A stretch of DNA of 64,000 nucleotides. Source: Schistosoma mansoni. Taxonomy: Eukaryota; Platyhelminthes; Trematoda; Strigeidida; Schistosomatidae. The notes beneath the pieces are model-generated. The model made no database searches. It was given only the letters and a program-made list of their open reading frames with translations, and had not been told where the DNA came from. The translations under genes and the position numbers were made by a program. Below, piece by piece: positions 10,681-22,910 of the stretch. Position 1 is the first letter of the stretch. Each line of letters begins with the position of its first letter. The stretch lies in NCBI RefSeq assembly GCF_000237925.1, contig NC_031499.1:7446195-7510194 (forward strand), read 5' to 3'.

Positions 10681-10943
10681 CAAAATATAAAATTATAATC
10701 CCTCACTTCTTTCATGTCGTAAACTAGAACAAAGTAACTTTTTTTTAAAATTTTTTTCACTTAAACTTCAACTAAGATCATTTCAATAATGAAAGTTCTC
10801 TATGACAAGTTGTCAAGTTGAATAACTTATCACCCTTTTATTTTTAATTATTTATACTGTAATAATACGGATTATAAAATTTGATTATCTTATCATTGGA
10901 TGATTAAATCATAATTATTTGGATTATCAAAATTAATTTAATC

Positions 10944-11475
10944 ATGCCAATTAATTATTATGAAATAAAATGGTTAAATTATCATCACCAACACCATCAT
11001 CATCAGCATCATCATCAACAAATCATCATCATCATCATCAAAATCATCATCATCATCATCATAGCCATNNNNNNNNNNNNNNNNNNNNNNNNNNNNNNNN
11101 NNNNNNNNNNNNNNNNNNNNNNNNNNNNNNNNNNNNNNNNNNNNNNNNNNNNNNNNNNNNNNNNNNNNNNNNNNNNNNNNNNNNNNNNNNNNNNNNNNNN
11201 NNNNNNNNNNNNNNNNNNNNNNNNNNNNNNNNNNNNNNNNNNNNNNNNNNNNNNNNNNNNNNNNNNNNATCTTCAACATCCAAATCATCATCATCATTTA
11301 TATCAACAACCAAATCATCATCATCATCAGCATCCAAAACATGATCATCATCATCATCAACATTCAAATTATCATCATCATTAACATCGTCATCATAATC
11401 ATCATACTAAGCATCACCATCATCATCATCATCATCCAAATCATCATCATCATCATTATCATTAATGGATTAACT
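10944..11475. repeat. (ATC)n microsatellite with assembly gap
   Basis: Long CAT/ATC trinucleotide tracts lie on both sides of 200 N at 11069-11268. The frames predicted across it are only poly-His, Ile or Ser readings of the repeat. Confidence 0.95.
11069..11268. other. Assembly gap, 200 N
   Basis: Exactly 200 unknown bases inside the (ATC)n tract. The round number indicates a placeholder, so the true length is unknown. Confidence 0.95.
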
Positions 11476-11639
11476 AATAATCACAAGTTAATTCATCATT
11501 ATTTATTTAGTCAAGTTGACAATAACATTGATGATGACATTTCTTCTTTACTCCTGTATCTATTTATATGTAATTAGTTTTGATGAGAAAAATTTTTGCG
11601 AAAAAATCTATCATGATGTATTTTTTTGATCAGTGTGGT

Positions 11640-11940
11640 GTGGTCTACTTATATCCTCATAAGTAGTATATGGCGATGGTCAGACATAGAATGTATTTTG
11701 GAAGAAGATCGATAAGGAAAGAATAAGAATGAAGCCTAATCGATATGAAACTGCATGAACAATGAAATTAGAGAAGATGAACTGATATTTGTAGAAGGAA
11801 CAGTAAAGATTGAGACAATGGATTGATAGTTTGTAAATTAACTGTTTACTACTGTAGGGTTATCAGATTTTAGTGAGATAGTTTGTAATTTTTCGCTTAA
11901 ATACATTTGATTGTCCCCATCCGTGTTCTCATTCACTACA
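11640..11940 (+). repeat. R3 dispersed repeat
   Basis: Shares ordered blocks (ataagtagtatatgg, atcgatatgaaac, ttgagacaatggattgat, caaatacattgattgtcccc-like) with 18105-18420, 22690-22910 and 36300-36570. Class unknown. No coding frame is conserved. Confidence 0.6.
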
Positions 11941-11954
11941 TCAGAAGCAAAACA

Positions 11955-12090
11955 ATAATGAGCACTGCTGAGGAGTTCCGTACTTGGACGAAACAGTCAT
12001 CCAGTGTTCACAGATTTTCTATAGTGATCTAACTTCAATTGACTAGTAAATTCAACTACTAAAATTACTATAATAACCACAAAACCCTTT
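11955..12090 (+). mobile_element. HHR-B hammerhead and 3' block
   Basis: The core looks largely preserved: stem-I strand gcactg (11962-11967), ctgagga (11968-11974), gaaa (11990-11993), triplet atc (11999-12001), closing strand cagtg (12002-12006). Stem II is weakened by an extra base. It starts at the stem-I strand, with no tRNA-like block. Confidence 0.75.
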
Positions 12091-12419
12091 CTGATTATCA
12101 AATAATTATGATCATATTTATTGGATCGTTATATATTACTATTATGATTCCTGGGTTTTGTGAGTAGTTAGTTAATTGAAAAATATCACAACAAAGACAG
12201 ATAGTATATTTCAATACAATGATATAATTGATATCAATTTTCTAATAATCTCTAGTAAATCAAGGTGTTTTGTTAATGGAATCACTGTTTTATCACTTCT
12301 AGTCCTGCATCATATAAATAACTGTTTCAAACTAATTATTTATTTATTAATTTTCATATATTCATTATAATAAGTTACTAAGAATTGGCAGATTGTTATC
12401 GGGATCATGAACTGATCAA
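12091..12419. other. Non-coding spacer
   Basis: AT-rich. A 64-codon frame at 12176 has no recognisable features. Confidence 0.4.
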
Positions 12420-12560
12420 TATTAGACTATCATTGAAAACTTTGAAGTACTAAACGGCCGTCTCGTCCTCTCAATTGTGCACATCCTCAATCTAACACGC
12501 GGGACTCGAATATAGGACCTTCGGTCTCGCGTGCGAACGCTTAACCTCTAGACCACAATA
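12420..12560 (-). mobile_element. HHR-B fragment, decayed hammerhead
   Basis: A minus-strand hammerhead remnant (gtctcgtcctctcaattg on the plus strand) and the tRNA-like block (ctcgcgtgcgaacgcttaac). The core is disrupted. Confidence 0.65.
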
Positions 12561-13135
12561 TTACACGTATTTAACTAACATAATATTTATCAAGACAGTT
12601 TACGTCACTGATTAGTTTCAACTAAAGAACACCTGAATGTTAAAGAGCAGTGAGTAACTACTCTGTACTTCTTTCCAAGTTCTCGTTAGTCCAAACTAAC
12701 AACTAAACCCTATACAGGAACTAGTAATTCCAGGGGTCACACTGAGCATATTAGACATATCAGACTGCTGAGTTAGAATCCTATGACCTTTGTTCCTAAT
12801 TTCAATCAATTCGATCAATACAAAGCCTATCATCTGATATTACTCATAATAAAGATTTTAGTATTGACAGTAGAACTTAACGAATTATGGCACTACATGA
12901 CAACATTGGTGCAAATATGTTCTTTATCAAAGATTGATTTTAATTGATTTACTATTGAAAACCCAGGCAGCATAAACACACACCAGCCCTTCAGCAATGT
13001 TCCATAATGATTATTCTAAGAATCGAACTTATAGAAAATCAATAGAAGTGATGAATCAATCTTTTAACTTCTTTGTTTCTTTTACTTTTAATCAATTTAT
13101 ATCATAGAATATTGTTAAGTTAAACTGTTAATTTA
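12561..13135. other. Non-coding spacer
   Basis: Nothing recognised. Confidence 0.35.
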
Positions 13136-13368
13136 ACTCCGCCTGCAGCTCCTCCGAAGGCTACTGCCNNNNNNNNNNNNNNNNNNNNNNNNNNNNNNNN
13201 NNNNNNNNNNNNNNNNNNNNNNNNNNNNNNNNNNNNNNNNNNNNNNNNNNNNNNNNNNNNNNNNNNNNNNNNNNNNNNNNNNNNNNNNNNNNNNNNNNNN
13301 NNNNNNNNNNNNNNNNNNNNNNNNNNNNNNNNNNNNNNNNNNNNNNNNNNNNNNNNNNNNNNNNNNNN
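13136..13368. repeat. R5 repeat fragment running into an assembly gap
   Basis: Positions 13136-13168 (aactccgcctgcagctcc) match the start of R5 at 14173 and 44700. The rest is lost in 200 N at 13169-13368. Confidence 0.7.
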
Positions 13369-13526
13369 AAATACTGATAAAAATAGAACATGTGTGAAAC
13401 ACAAGAATAAAAATCAACAAAGGATCAAGTTTAAAAAAAACTCTTTTAAATAATATAAATAAATCGTATTTATTACAATGGACCACTAAAATGTAATCTT
13501 GATGAGACATAAATAATAATTTTAAT

Positions 13527-13910
13527 AGTTGAGATCATGAGTCAACTGAAGCTAGATTACCATGGAAAACCTGGAAGCACTGGACGGCCGTTTCGTTCTA
13601 GTGTGACACTTCACAGCAATGCGCACCCACAACCCCACACATAGGACTCAAAAACATGACCTTCGGTCACACTCACGAACGATCAACCTGTAGACCACTG
13701 AGTCGGCATCAAGCAGCATCAATGTCTAACCTCACTCAATCCATGAAATTTCGCTGCCGTCCATCATTATCTTCAGTAAATAACTAAGGGATTCGAACCC
13801 AGTATCTTCGGTCCAGTGCATCCAATTTTTCAATGATGACCTAACATTGATCTATTCATGATCTTAATCCAAACTCAATAATCTTCACAACCCTATACTG
13901 ACGATATATT
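13527..13910. mobile_element. HHR-B minus copy plus divergent-subfamily tail
   Basis: Positions 13527-13770 are a minus-strand HHR-B with hammerhead (ggacggccgtttcgttc), tRNA-like block and leader end. After the leader, from about 13780, a plus-strand tail of the divergent subfamily follows (tccagtgcatccaatttttc to caaccctatactgacga). The two form an inverted composite. Confidence 0.65.
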
Positions 13911-14172
13911 TTTACTAGTAGTATATTTGTAATATCTCAATGAATAGAAAAGTTAGATTTTCTGACGTTTCGTAACTTAGTGTAAGCCACTTCTCCAGAG
14001 AATAAAATAACTAAATTAAAATTAATCCAAGTTTGAATAGTAAAATTCTTAATTCAAAACTTGGTAATAATACCTTTTAGTTCAAATGTATTCAAATGTG
14101 ATATCGCTTTCGGTCGATCTTGTTTCCGAAACATAAAAAACATAATAATAACATGAATTTACATTTTCGAAC
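13911..14172. other. Non-coding spacer
   Basis: Nothing recognised. Confidence 0.35.
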
Positions 14173-14290
14173 TCCGCCTGTAGCTCCTCCGGGAGCTACT
14201 GCTGATCTCAGGCCCGAATAAAGGAGGAGGGTTGAGTTAGGGGTTAGCGACCCTATCCCGTAAAAAACCAACTCGTTAAAAACACGCTAC
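14173..14290 (+). repeat. R5 dispersed repeat
   Basis: A roughly 118-bp block from aactccgcctgtagctcc through gaataaaggaggagg to aaaaacacgctac. It is also found at 44700-44820 and, cut by a gap, at 13136. It contains an inverted pair (gtagctcctccgggagctac). Class not recognised. Confidence 0.65.
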
Positions 14291-15042
14291 CCAAAAAAAT
14301 TATTCAAACAGGCGTCAGTTTCTATTTTTGGTTCGTTTTATAGGTCAAACATCATTTTTTCGAAATACTTTGAATTCATTGCATTTCTATTAAGAATAAT
14401 TAATCCCAAGGAGACTAGTTGCAGATTGATTAGCTGCTGCCCTGCAAACTTGAATGATATTGTTTACTTTTTTTCTTATTAAATCTCCTTAAACGAGTTA
14501 CCGTTTATGTTTATCACCTTTGAAGAGGTTAATTGCTTACTGATCAATTATTCTACTATTGTGTTGAACTATTGGTTGACTAACAAGTTTGTTAGATATG
14601 TATCTTAATTGTCATGAGCAAACTTCCGTGATCTTTATGTAATAAATCTCTATGATATTTGTCATTTTATGCGTCCAAGACGTTGGAAAGTAAAATGAAT
14701 ACTTGTATCCATATATCGAAGGGAATTTATGGGTTAGTTCTGTTAGTTAAATGCAAATCAGTTGTATGTAATCGTTTATTACAGCTACATTTATCAGTAA
14801 TGGGTTTCAGAAATTTTCGAATTTCATTGAAAGTATAGATCGATCAATGGTAGGTCATCTAGTACTTTCAGGTTCTCAGCGGTTATTTAACATTTGTGGG
14901 TTCATCATTTCAATGAAGTTACATTTATACTGATAATATCAGTCAGTTTTAGTGATTATAAAAGCACTGTTGAAGACATTCTAGTAATCTGATCCTTAAA
15001 GATGTGGTTATTATCAGATAGGTACTCTCATTTCTTGATTAA
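14291..15042. other. Non-coding stretch
   Basis: No gene seen. Positions 14850-14950 faintly resemble the divergent HHR-B 3' block. Confidence 0.35.
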
Positions 15043-15215
15043 TAGATCAGTTATACTGGTAGGTCATGGGTTTAAATCTCGCGAGGCGAAGTCATGGATG
15101 CGCACTGCCACTGAGGAGTTCCACAATAGGACGAAACGGCCGTACAGTGCTTCCAGGTTTTCCTTGATGGTTTAGCTTTAATTGACTCATGCTTTCAACT
15201 ATGAAAATATACTTC
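15043..15215 (+). mobile_element. HHR-B, 5'-truncated
   Basis: It begins just before the B box (gtcatgggtttaaatctcg). The hammerhead has ctgagga and acgaaacggccgta, so the triplet is GUA rather than GUC. The 3' block is complete. Confidence 0.75.
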
Positions 15216-15839
15216 AATTATTATATTGACTGGAATGTATGAATGCTAATAATACTAACAATACTTATTAAACTACCCTATCTTTACTAGCTTATTGTTA
15301 TTCATTCCCTACATTAGACGTGACTTATGTCAAAATTTGCCACATTTATACCATTTACTTTATTATATTAAGCATACATATGATAATGAAAAATATGACA
15401 GTTTTGTTTGGTTTTTCATAATCTTGGTTTTTGTTTACTCCCTTTTAGTTGTCAAGGCTACCAAATATTCTATAAGTGAACTGAAATCTCCCTCTACTAT
15501 ACTTTTTATTCTTAAACGCTATGTCTGAAATTTCTTACGGAGAAAAAAAGACCAGATTTTTAGCTATGATGTCGTATGCACCATATCTCATTTTAAAACA
15601 TTCATGATGTTGTAGATAGGCCACATTCTTGGTGTTACTACGTCATTTGAAAACTTCTTATGAAAAACAACTCGGTACTTACAATATATATCAATTTCGT
15701 AATCTACAATGCTATCGCTTATTGTTACAAGTTTTAACTGAGTTAACTCTCTCTATTACTATTAAACTCTTCGTTTCAAATGACCAATTATAACAATTTA
15801 TGAGATATGTATTTCGCTACAATGTATGCAGCTTGGATT
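15216..15839. other. Non-coding stretch
   Basis: A 77-codon frame at 15295 is hydrophobic but has no domain, neighbour or start context to support a gene. Confidence 0.35.
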
Positions 15840-16165
15840 CTGTAACCCAGGACCTATCGGTCTCGCGCGCGAGCGCTTAACCACTAGACTACTTAGCTGG
15901 CCGGCATCCAATGGATTTAATGTCTAATTTCAACCATTCCACGAAATTCAGCAACCGTCCACCATTGTCTTTAGTGAATTACTAACCCACAACAGACCTG
16001 GTTGAACTCCAATGGTCACTGCTTCTCATTAGAACTCCAGGAAATATCTCTTGAAGCCAATCACTAGTGAGCATATGTTGATTAATATCAGAAGGGGTTT
16101 TTGTGGAGATTTTAGTAATTTTATAGTTGAATTCATGAGTCAATTGAAGCTAGACCACCATGAAT
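15840..16165 (-). mobile_element. HHR-B head-to-tail pair, minus strand
   Basis: Positions 15840-16085 hold the tRNA-like block and full leader of one unit. At 16085 its 5' end (gagcatatgttgattaat) adjoins the 3' end of another unit (atcagaaggggtttttgtgg), which continues to gctagaccaccatg at 16165. The hammerheads are missing from both partial units. Confidence 0.7.
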
Positions 16166-16805
16166 AAATATGAAACAATGATAAGAATATGAAAAAAGAA
16201 GGATGTTAAATACTTACAAATAAGAATTAGTTTCATTAGTATTCCAAATAGTTGATTCATTGCTTTTTATAAAATAAATTACATCCATTTAGATCTAAGC
16301 TTAGCTGTAATAAAATATATCAGTTGCATTACATAACAATATTGATTTTAAATAAAACATTTGAGAAAGTTAATCCATGTTGCTAATGTTTATGCTCATT
16401 TGTTGTTGTTGTTGTTGTCGTCGTCGTCGTTGATGTTGTTGTTGTTGTGGAATTTCAATTTGAATACAATAGTATAAACGTTGTCTTGAATAAATAGAAT
16501 CGACCAATCACAAATCAGAATTTAATTTACATTTTATCTCATCTGTGATTGGTTAATTGGATGCTAAATTTTGATTGGTTCTCATAGTGTTTATGCACAA
16601 AACCTGAAAAAAAGAAAAAAAATAGTACCGTTTTATAAATGATACTTTCATAATCTTATAGATATTTTATTTAATTAGCTTAACTTTCCTAATCCTTAAA
16701 CATTTTGAGAAAAAATAGAGGAAACTGACATATGAAGTACAAAAAATTAATGAAAAATTGATAGAAAAATCATTATTTTCAAGTTAAATTGGTGTTTTTT
16801 CGATT
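16166..16805. other. Non-coding stretch with (GTT)n/(GTC)n
   Basis: A GTT/GTC microsatellite lies at about 16402-16448. A pair of imperfect inverted segments (accaatcacaaatcagaattt and its partner ctgtgattggttaattgg) sits at 16503-16560. No gene seen. Confidence 0.4.
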
Positions 16806-17332
16806 TTTATTTATTTAAGCACATAAATATTGGTACAAGGGGGAACCAGATACATATGTGCCACACCAAAAATGTCATTTTATTCAATTGCGTGAGGGCT
16901 ATGATACAGATTGGGTGCCCAGAGCGAAGCAGGTGTTTTTCTTAAGGGGCCACATCCGAAGCCTTCGACCTAAAGATCTGATCCACAAGGCAGTGGAGCA
17001 TCGTGAGGAAATACAGTCCCATGGTAGCCGGTGACCAACAATTGATTCATACGCCATTTATTCCCTCGTGATACTGGAGCCTATGTGCACCATTGGTTTG
17101 GAATCAGGGTTTCCCAACTTCCCTGTGTGGACTCGCCGTGTCCACCAACTCGGTTAAAGAGCCAGACATTCGCTTTTTGTGCTCTCAATTTCGTGAACAA
17201 TACTCCCGCGAAGAGAAGACAGTGAGTAGGACTTCCCTGGCAGGGGCTATATACGCGTGGCTATGTCGGAGCATTTGAGAGGGAGAGAAGACTCTCCTTA
17301 CTCTCGGCCGTACCAGGGCATTCGGGGTCCAA
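16806..17332 (-). mobile_element. Retroposon-T copy
   Basis: Full-length by comparison with the other copies: TTTATTTATTTA tail at 16806 and the gtaccagggcatt end at 17332. An antisense frame (17093-17278) matches the frame seen in the 5.3, 55.2, 56.7 and 57.8 kb copies. Confidence 0.75.
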
Positions 17333-18104
17333 GTTAAAAAAAAGTAAAGGTCAACTTATTTACAGTTATTTATGCTTATTTTTCATTATAACATACATGA
17401 TCACTCCATTATTTTCCGTGGTTATAATGTTGTACAGTATGTAATAAAGAAAGATCCTTTCCATGAATTATTTACTTAGTAAAAACGTTTGTTGTCCATG
17501 TTAGTTTACACTATGAATATGATGAATGAAAGATTGAGTAACAATTCAACCATCGTAGAATTAATTAAATGCTAAAAGATTTATTGATTTGTTCATAACA
17601 TCACAAAAGCAAACATATAAATCGATCGATCATTAGTCAGTAATCAGTGATACTTCTGTCAAATTCTACCTGATGATGTTCTTAATCTATTGACCAAGTT
17701 TCAGTGTGATGTGTGTCTAAGTTAACTGGATTTTTAAATTTGGAAGTAATGATTAAGTTTTAAGTAATTAACTGCCATAGATTCACCAACTGCATGGTAA
17801 AACCATGAATTCAGAGTGAAATTGACATTAAAATTAGAATGTTTAGATATGAAATAATGAATCAATTGATGTTAACCTTCATGGACGAGCAAATAAATTG
17901 ACGTGTAATATAGTTTCATCCAACAACAGATTGATGGAATAATATAGGAGTCCTCAGAACAAGACCTAGTTTTAGTCCAAGATTTAATGGACTGGAAGTT
18001 TTATTTCTCTTTAAAACATTAATTTAATTAGTTGTACTCAGGAAAGTGGCTGTTTTGAAACCTATGTATTATGGGCTGTAAAATATGAGTGACAAAGTTT
18101 AACG
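17333..18104. other. Non-coding stretch
   Basis: AT-rich, nothing recognised. Confidence 0.35.
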
Positions 18105-18420
18105 CTGGTGTGTACTACTGATGTCAACAGATATAAGTAGTATGTATCATCAATCGAAAGTGAAGCATCTGACGCAGAAGGTTAAGAATATCGAAGAAAA
18201 GGGAACAAGAACCGAGGTTGATTGATATGGAAATGAAGTAATAATGAAGTTTCAGACAATTATTAGATATTTTGCAAATGAATTATTTACTGTATGGATC
18301 TCAGATTTTACTAAGAGATTCTGTAAGTTACTGTTCAAATACGTCAAGTTATCCCCCACCCACTTTTCTTGTCATTCAACACATAATATCAGTCAGCTGA
18401 TTTTATCATTATCTCTTTTG
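18105..18420 (+). repeat. R3 dispersed repeat
   Basis: Same block order as 11640-11940 (ataagtagtatgtat, gattgatatggaaatg, agattttactaagagatt, caaatacgtcaag). The 116-codon frame 18244-18594 starts inside this repeat and is not supported as a gene. Confidence 0.55.
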
Positions 18421-18640
18421 AGGTTTCATGATGAAAACATACTTCAAATCTATTTGTTATTTCTGACTAAACTATCACTTTATCCACATTATCAAATACT
18501 CACCAACGCCTATTACCATTTGTATAAAATAGACTGCCGATCAGAAATCTCCAACGTACTCTGTCATGGTCTCTTCTATTCAGTTTTTCTATAAGTATCA
18601 TTTATTCCTTCCATGTGTATCTACAGTTTGCTTCTTTTCA

Positions 18641-18933
18641 AACATACTGGGTTTATATACCAAACAGACTGACCACATCGTACCAATAAAATAGAAAAAT
18701 AATATTTGTACAAGATTTAGCGAAATGTGGCTGTGAATAGGGGGAACAGTAATCAATAGACTGGGGATAACTAAAGAATGGTAAATTGTATTATGATAGT
18801 CTATGGGTCAAAATAAACCTCATAATAAAAGGAACATGAATATGAATATTTAAGTTACTTAGCAGTTATACAATACGAAATATACATATCATATTGGTAC
18901 ATAAATAGTTCTCAAAGTTACTATTCATATATC
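18641..18933 (-). mobile_element. LTR-A copy, 3'-truncated
   Basis: Minus strand: opens tgaatagtaactttgag at 18933 and keeps the gaggtttattttgaccc region and the TATA region (tatataaacccagtatg). The part after the TATA box seen in other copies is missing. Confidence 0.6.
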
Positions 18934-19144
18934 TCCACGGAATACAACAATGATGCTATTTGATGAGTTCCACAACGTGTATCCTATCTATGCATAGTAT
19001 CTTTTCCTTTTTTAATTCTTCATTTTAAATCTGACATTACTGTATAGAGTATACGATTGTTATCAGTAGTTTATTGTTTGATTGGGTTAAGATAATTACG
19101 TCGACGATAAAATATTATCATCAGAAGTGATTTTTTGGATATTA

Positions 19145-19290
19145 TTTCAATCTCGCGGGGTGGGATCGTGGATGCGCACTGACACTGAGGAGTCCCTCAA
19201 CGGGACGAAACGGCCTTCCAGTGCTTCCAGGTTTTCAATGGTAGTTTAGCTTCAATTGACTAATGAACCCAACTTTTAAAATTACCAAAT
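19145..19290 (+). mobile_element. HHR-B, 5'-truncated
   Basis: Starts at the B box end (aatctcgcgg). The hammerhead has ctgagga and gggacgaaacggcc, but the cleavage triplet is ttc. Confidence 0.7.
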
Positions 19291-19499
19291 ATTATCATTG
19301 ATTCTTGACAAACATCCAATAGAAGTTCACTATCAACTTAAACTTTTTAAATGTATAAATTTAAAATCATTTTCAACATAAAATTGTTAAAATATTTAAG
19401 CAAAGTTTTGCCGTTTCTAGGCAACGGGTTTTAAATTACCGAACTTAAGTTGTCATTTTGCACAATATTATTATCCAATAATTTAAAATTTATTTAAGA

Positions 19500-19836
19500 A
19501 TATAATACTTACTTATTTTTGCCTGTCACTCTCAATGAAAAATAGGCCGCCGACCAGCATTCTAAAATCCACTTTGTCCTAAGCCTTCCTTACTAATTCT
19601 ATCCATTTTTTGTTCATTCTTCTCATGTCTATCTCTATTTCTCGGCGTAATGTGTTCTTCGGTCTTCCTCCTTTGTTTTGGCCTTCAAGATTCCATATGA
19701 AGACTTGCCATGTGACGCAGTCGGGTGCTATCCTCAGTGTGTGCCCTATCCACTTCCAGCACTTCTTCCCTGATTTCTTCCTCCACTGGGATCTGGTTTG
19801 TCCTCTCTCACAGTAGGTATTTGTAACAGTGTTCAA
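19500..19836 (-). pseudogene. RTE-like LINE C-terminus and 3' end
   Basis: The minus-strand frame 19579-19836 carries the family's C-terminal signature: [10 protein letters not shown]-like ([17 protein letters not shown]), [20 protein letters not shown]. It then runs out of frame to the 3' end (agtaagtattatattc). 5'-truncated. Confidence 0.75.
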
Positions 19837-20640
19837 AATCTTTTACTCAAGTATAAGTGTATATAGTAAGTGAGAATAAATCTTTGGTAATTTATGATCA
19901 CATATTTCATTTTACTTATTAAAAAACTATCTTTTGTTCCTAAGTCTACTATTTTTTGTACGTGAATTTATAATAGAATCTACGTCAGTTTGAATGTCAA
20001 GTTGGATCATCAAAAAACTTGAGAGCACTGTTTGATTGAATAGTGATACTCTATGAAATTGTGTAATACCTTACAAAGAAAGATTGTCTTCTACTTTAAT
20101 AAAAATATCATAAAATAATCTTCATACAAGTGTCATATGAAGGTTAGCAGACGAAGTGATACTTACAGTTTGCTGTGAAAATACTAAATTCTCCACAAAA
20201 CCCCCTCTGATTTAACTATTTCTCCCGAAACCACATTAGATAATTAATATCCAAGTCCTATGTTTCAAATCTTTATAGAACCTAATGGCAATGGATACTT
20301 TTTCTTTGAATATTTTAAGGCAAGTGTAAATTTCATATATTTTTTGAACAGCAATTTGCTTAGATATCATTAGTAATAAGTGTAAATTGCGGTTTGAAAC
20401 CTGATCAGTACTGGATTAGAGACTTAATAAGATCATACGCACTAGGATACAAGTGATTTCAGATAGCCAGTCCTGAATTGAAAAAAAACACACTTCCTGG
20501 ATTCCCCTTCTAATTGCATGAAGTGTATTCTTACTTATTTAAAAATGGTCTTATATTAAGATTTAAGGTTAGAATCCAAGGTTAGGGGCTGGAGTTAAGG
20601 CCAAAGTTCCATTTGACGATATGGATGAGTGACGTTTAGG
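19837..20640. other. Non-coding stretch
   Basis: Apart from an HHR-B 3' scrap at 20173-20215 (ctccacaaaaccccctctg), nothing recognised. Confidence 0.4.
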
Positions 20641-21010
20641 ACTGCAATTGATCAGTTTCTTATTGGCCTTTTGTGTATATCAGGTGAGTTTAAACTTCCC
20701 TTCATTGCACAAGCAAGTGAATATGAGGACACAGTAACAAAGTGGATAACATGATGATGCTTGAATCGAACAGCACTGCGTTCGAGTCCTGAAGTGAACA
20801 TCAATTCTAAGATGTAGGTATGAGTCCCAAATGGGATGAAACGCATGTCAAACTGGATTCCACTGCTATCCACTATACATCTTTGCTTATAACGCTTGTG
20901 AATTAAGGCTATATCGAGGCAACACACATAGTATGCACATATGTCAATAAGAGACTGATCAGTCGCAGGCCTAAACATCAATGGGAACATTTAAACAAAC
21001 AATACCAAAT
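20641..21010. mobile_element. SmA copy with broken hammerhead
   Basis: A short minus end (20641-20690) leads into a plus-strand copy with a degenerate B box (gcgttcgagtcct). The hammerhead lacks the stem-I strand and the start of the core (aggtatgagtccc), and the triplet is followed by aaactg. It ends in acaaacaataccaaatg. Confidence 0.8.
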
Positions 21011-21159
21011 GAAATCGATTCTATGTTTCTGGGTGCTACACACACACAGGCACGCACACAAAATAAATAATGTTTTGTATAGAAAAAAAATATATATATA
21101 TATATAACACTAATGAAATAAATTCATCTTAATATCTCCTAATACTACATCTAATTCCA

Positions 21160-21290
21160 GATTGAACATCAACGAGTTTGAAATGCAGGTACATCCAGCT
21201 GACGAGTCCCACATGGGACGAAACACGCTTCAAACTGGATTCCACTGCTAGTTCCTATCCATCTTTGCTTATAATTCCAAATTCGCCTCC
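21160..21290 (+). mobile_element. SmA hammerhead fragment
   Basis: Core ctgacga, stem gtccc-acat-gggac and gaaa are intact, but the cleavage site reads cttcaaactgg instead of gtcctgg. It lies after CA and TA microsatellites (21043-21107). Confidence 0.75.
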
Positions 21291-21749
21291 AACTTTTGTT
21301 TCAATACGGCAATTGTAAAACATTTATATTACTCCATAATATAAATGATACTCAGGAATTCATTTCTCCCTTTTAATTAGATTCAATTAAAACAATAATA
21401 GTCAACTGATAGCTTGTTCACAGTTCAATTTTAAGTTTACTAATCATGTTTCATCATCACAACTCAGAAAAACAAAAGAGAAAACAGAAAAAACACATTC
21501 ATTGGAAATAAAATGTTTTTCAAAATGAAATCCCTTTCCACTCCGCCCCCTCCTCTCTTTTCCTCTCTTTTTTCCTCCTCCTACTCAGTATTAAAAGAGA
21601 ATGATACCCGAACAAGTTTTATGTGTTAGAAATGTAAGTTTACATTACGTGAATCATTAGAACATTTATAATCCATTAACTATTATTGATGTTGTAATTG
21701 AGTCTGCTTTTGCTTTTTCCTTGAAATCGTTCAATGACAATTACTGAGT
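21291..21749. other. Non-coding spacer
   Basis: Contains a C/T-rich run at 21540-21580. No gene seen. Confidence 0.4.
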
Positions 21750-22140
21750 ATAGTGAGTTTATTGAAGCTAGATCACCATGGAAAACCGGGAAACACTGGA
21801 CGGCCGTTTCGTCCTATTATGGGACTCCTCAGCAGTGCGCATCCACGAACCCGCACTCGCGAGATTCGAACCCGGGACCTACCAGTCTCGAGCCAGAGCC
21901 CTTAACCAATAGACCACTGAACCGGCATCCAACGGTGTTAATGTCTAACTTCAACTGATCCACGAAGTTGAGCTTCCGTTCACCAATTGTCTTCAGTGAG
22001 TTCCTATATCACATAGTCCCATAGTAGGACGAAACGGCCGTCCAGTGCTTCCAGGTTTTCCATAGTAGTCTAGCTTCAATTGACTCACGCATTCAACTAT
22101 GAAAATACTAAATCTCCACAAAACCCCCTCTGATAATTAA
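21750..22140. mobile_element. HHR-B composite with an intact minus-strand hammerhead
   Basis: Positions 21750-22010 are a minus-strand unit and 22012-22140 a plus-strand hammerhead and 3' block, giving long inverted ends. The minus hammerhead at 21794-21837 is complete: stem-I strands cactg/cagtg, CUGAGGA (21826-21832), stem II GUCCC/GGAC, GAAA, and GUC (21799-21801). The plus core lacks its first strand. Confidence 0.8.
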
Positions 22141-22625
22141 TAGTGAGTTATTTGTTGCTTGATTGAATATGGTTAAATATTCATTTGGAATGTGGTGGAT
22201 GTAGTGGATACTATAGTCAAAGATATTTTCTAAGTAGTGTGCAACGGAACGTAACTTTAAAGTTGCAACAATTGTTGAACGGGACATAAAGCCAACATGG
22301 AACAATCTTTCACAATAATATATATAGTGCTAACAGCAGTCTAACTCAATCCGTCAGACTGAGAATCCCTGCAGATGGCTGAGGCAATTGCTATTCGGAT
22401 AAAAACAGTCAGAGATTTGCATCCAAAAGAAATATGTCCAGCCTCTCCTTTTACCCTGGCCAACTTCAGGGTCAACTTTTTATTAATCAACTTTATAATA
22501 TGGTAACATTAGTTTGATTAATGTTCATTTTTATGTCCCTAAACTTATCTTATCTATACATCTTATCATCGTCATTACTATTATGATGATTATCAAACTT
22601 GCTAAACTTTTAAGAGAAATTTATT
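22141..22625. other. Non-coding spacer
   Basis: Nothing recognised. Confidence 0.35.
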
Positions 22626-22910
22626 AAAAAGGGGATTTTGTGGAGATTTCAGTATTTTCAAAGTTGAAACCATAAGTCAATTGAAGAAGAGCAAGAAGGA
22701 AATAAACGGAAACAGAAAGCAATTGGCATGTAAATGTAGGAACAATGAAATCTGAGACAATTGATTGATATTTGCAAAATGAGCAGTCAAGTTTGAGACT
22801 ATGGATTGACCTTTTGCAAATTATGTATTTACTAAGATGTTCTTTAATTATGAGTTCAAATACATTCGATTGTCCCTACTGGTGTTCTTATTCTCTAGAG
22901 AATAATCATT
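22626..22910. repeat. HHR-B 3' scrap joined to R3
   Basis: Positions 22626-22686 are a minus-strand HHR-B 3' end (ggggattttgtggag to gtcaattgaag). R3 blocks then follow to 22910. Confidence 0.55.

Noticed and set aside
10944-11577. His/Ile/Asp-rich frames
   Set aside because: These are translations of the (ATC)n microsatellite and of unknown bases in the gap.
18244-18594. 116-codon open frame
   Set aside because: It starts inside repeat R3, has no recognisable domain, and lies in AT-rich DNA where such frames are expected by chance.
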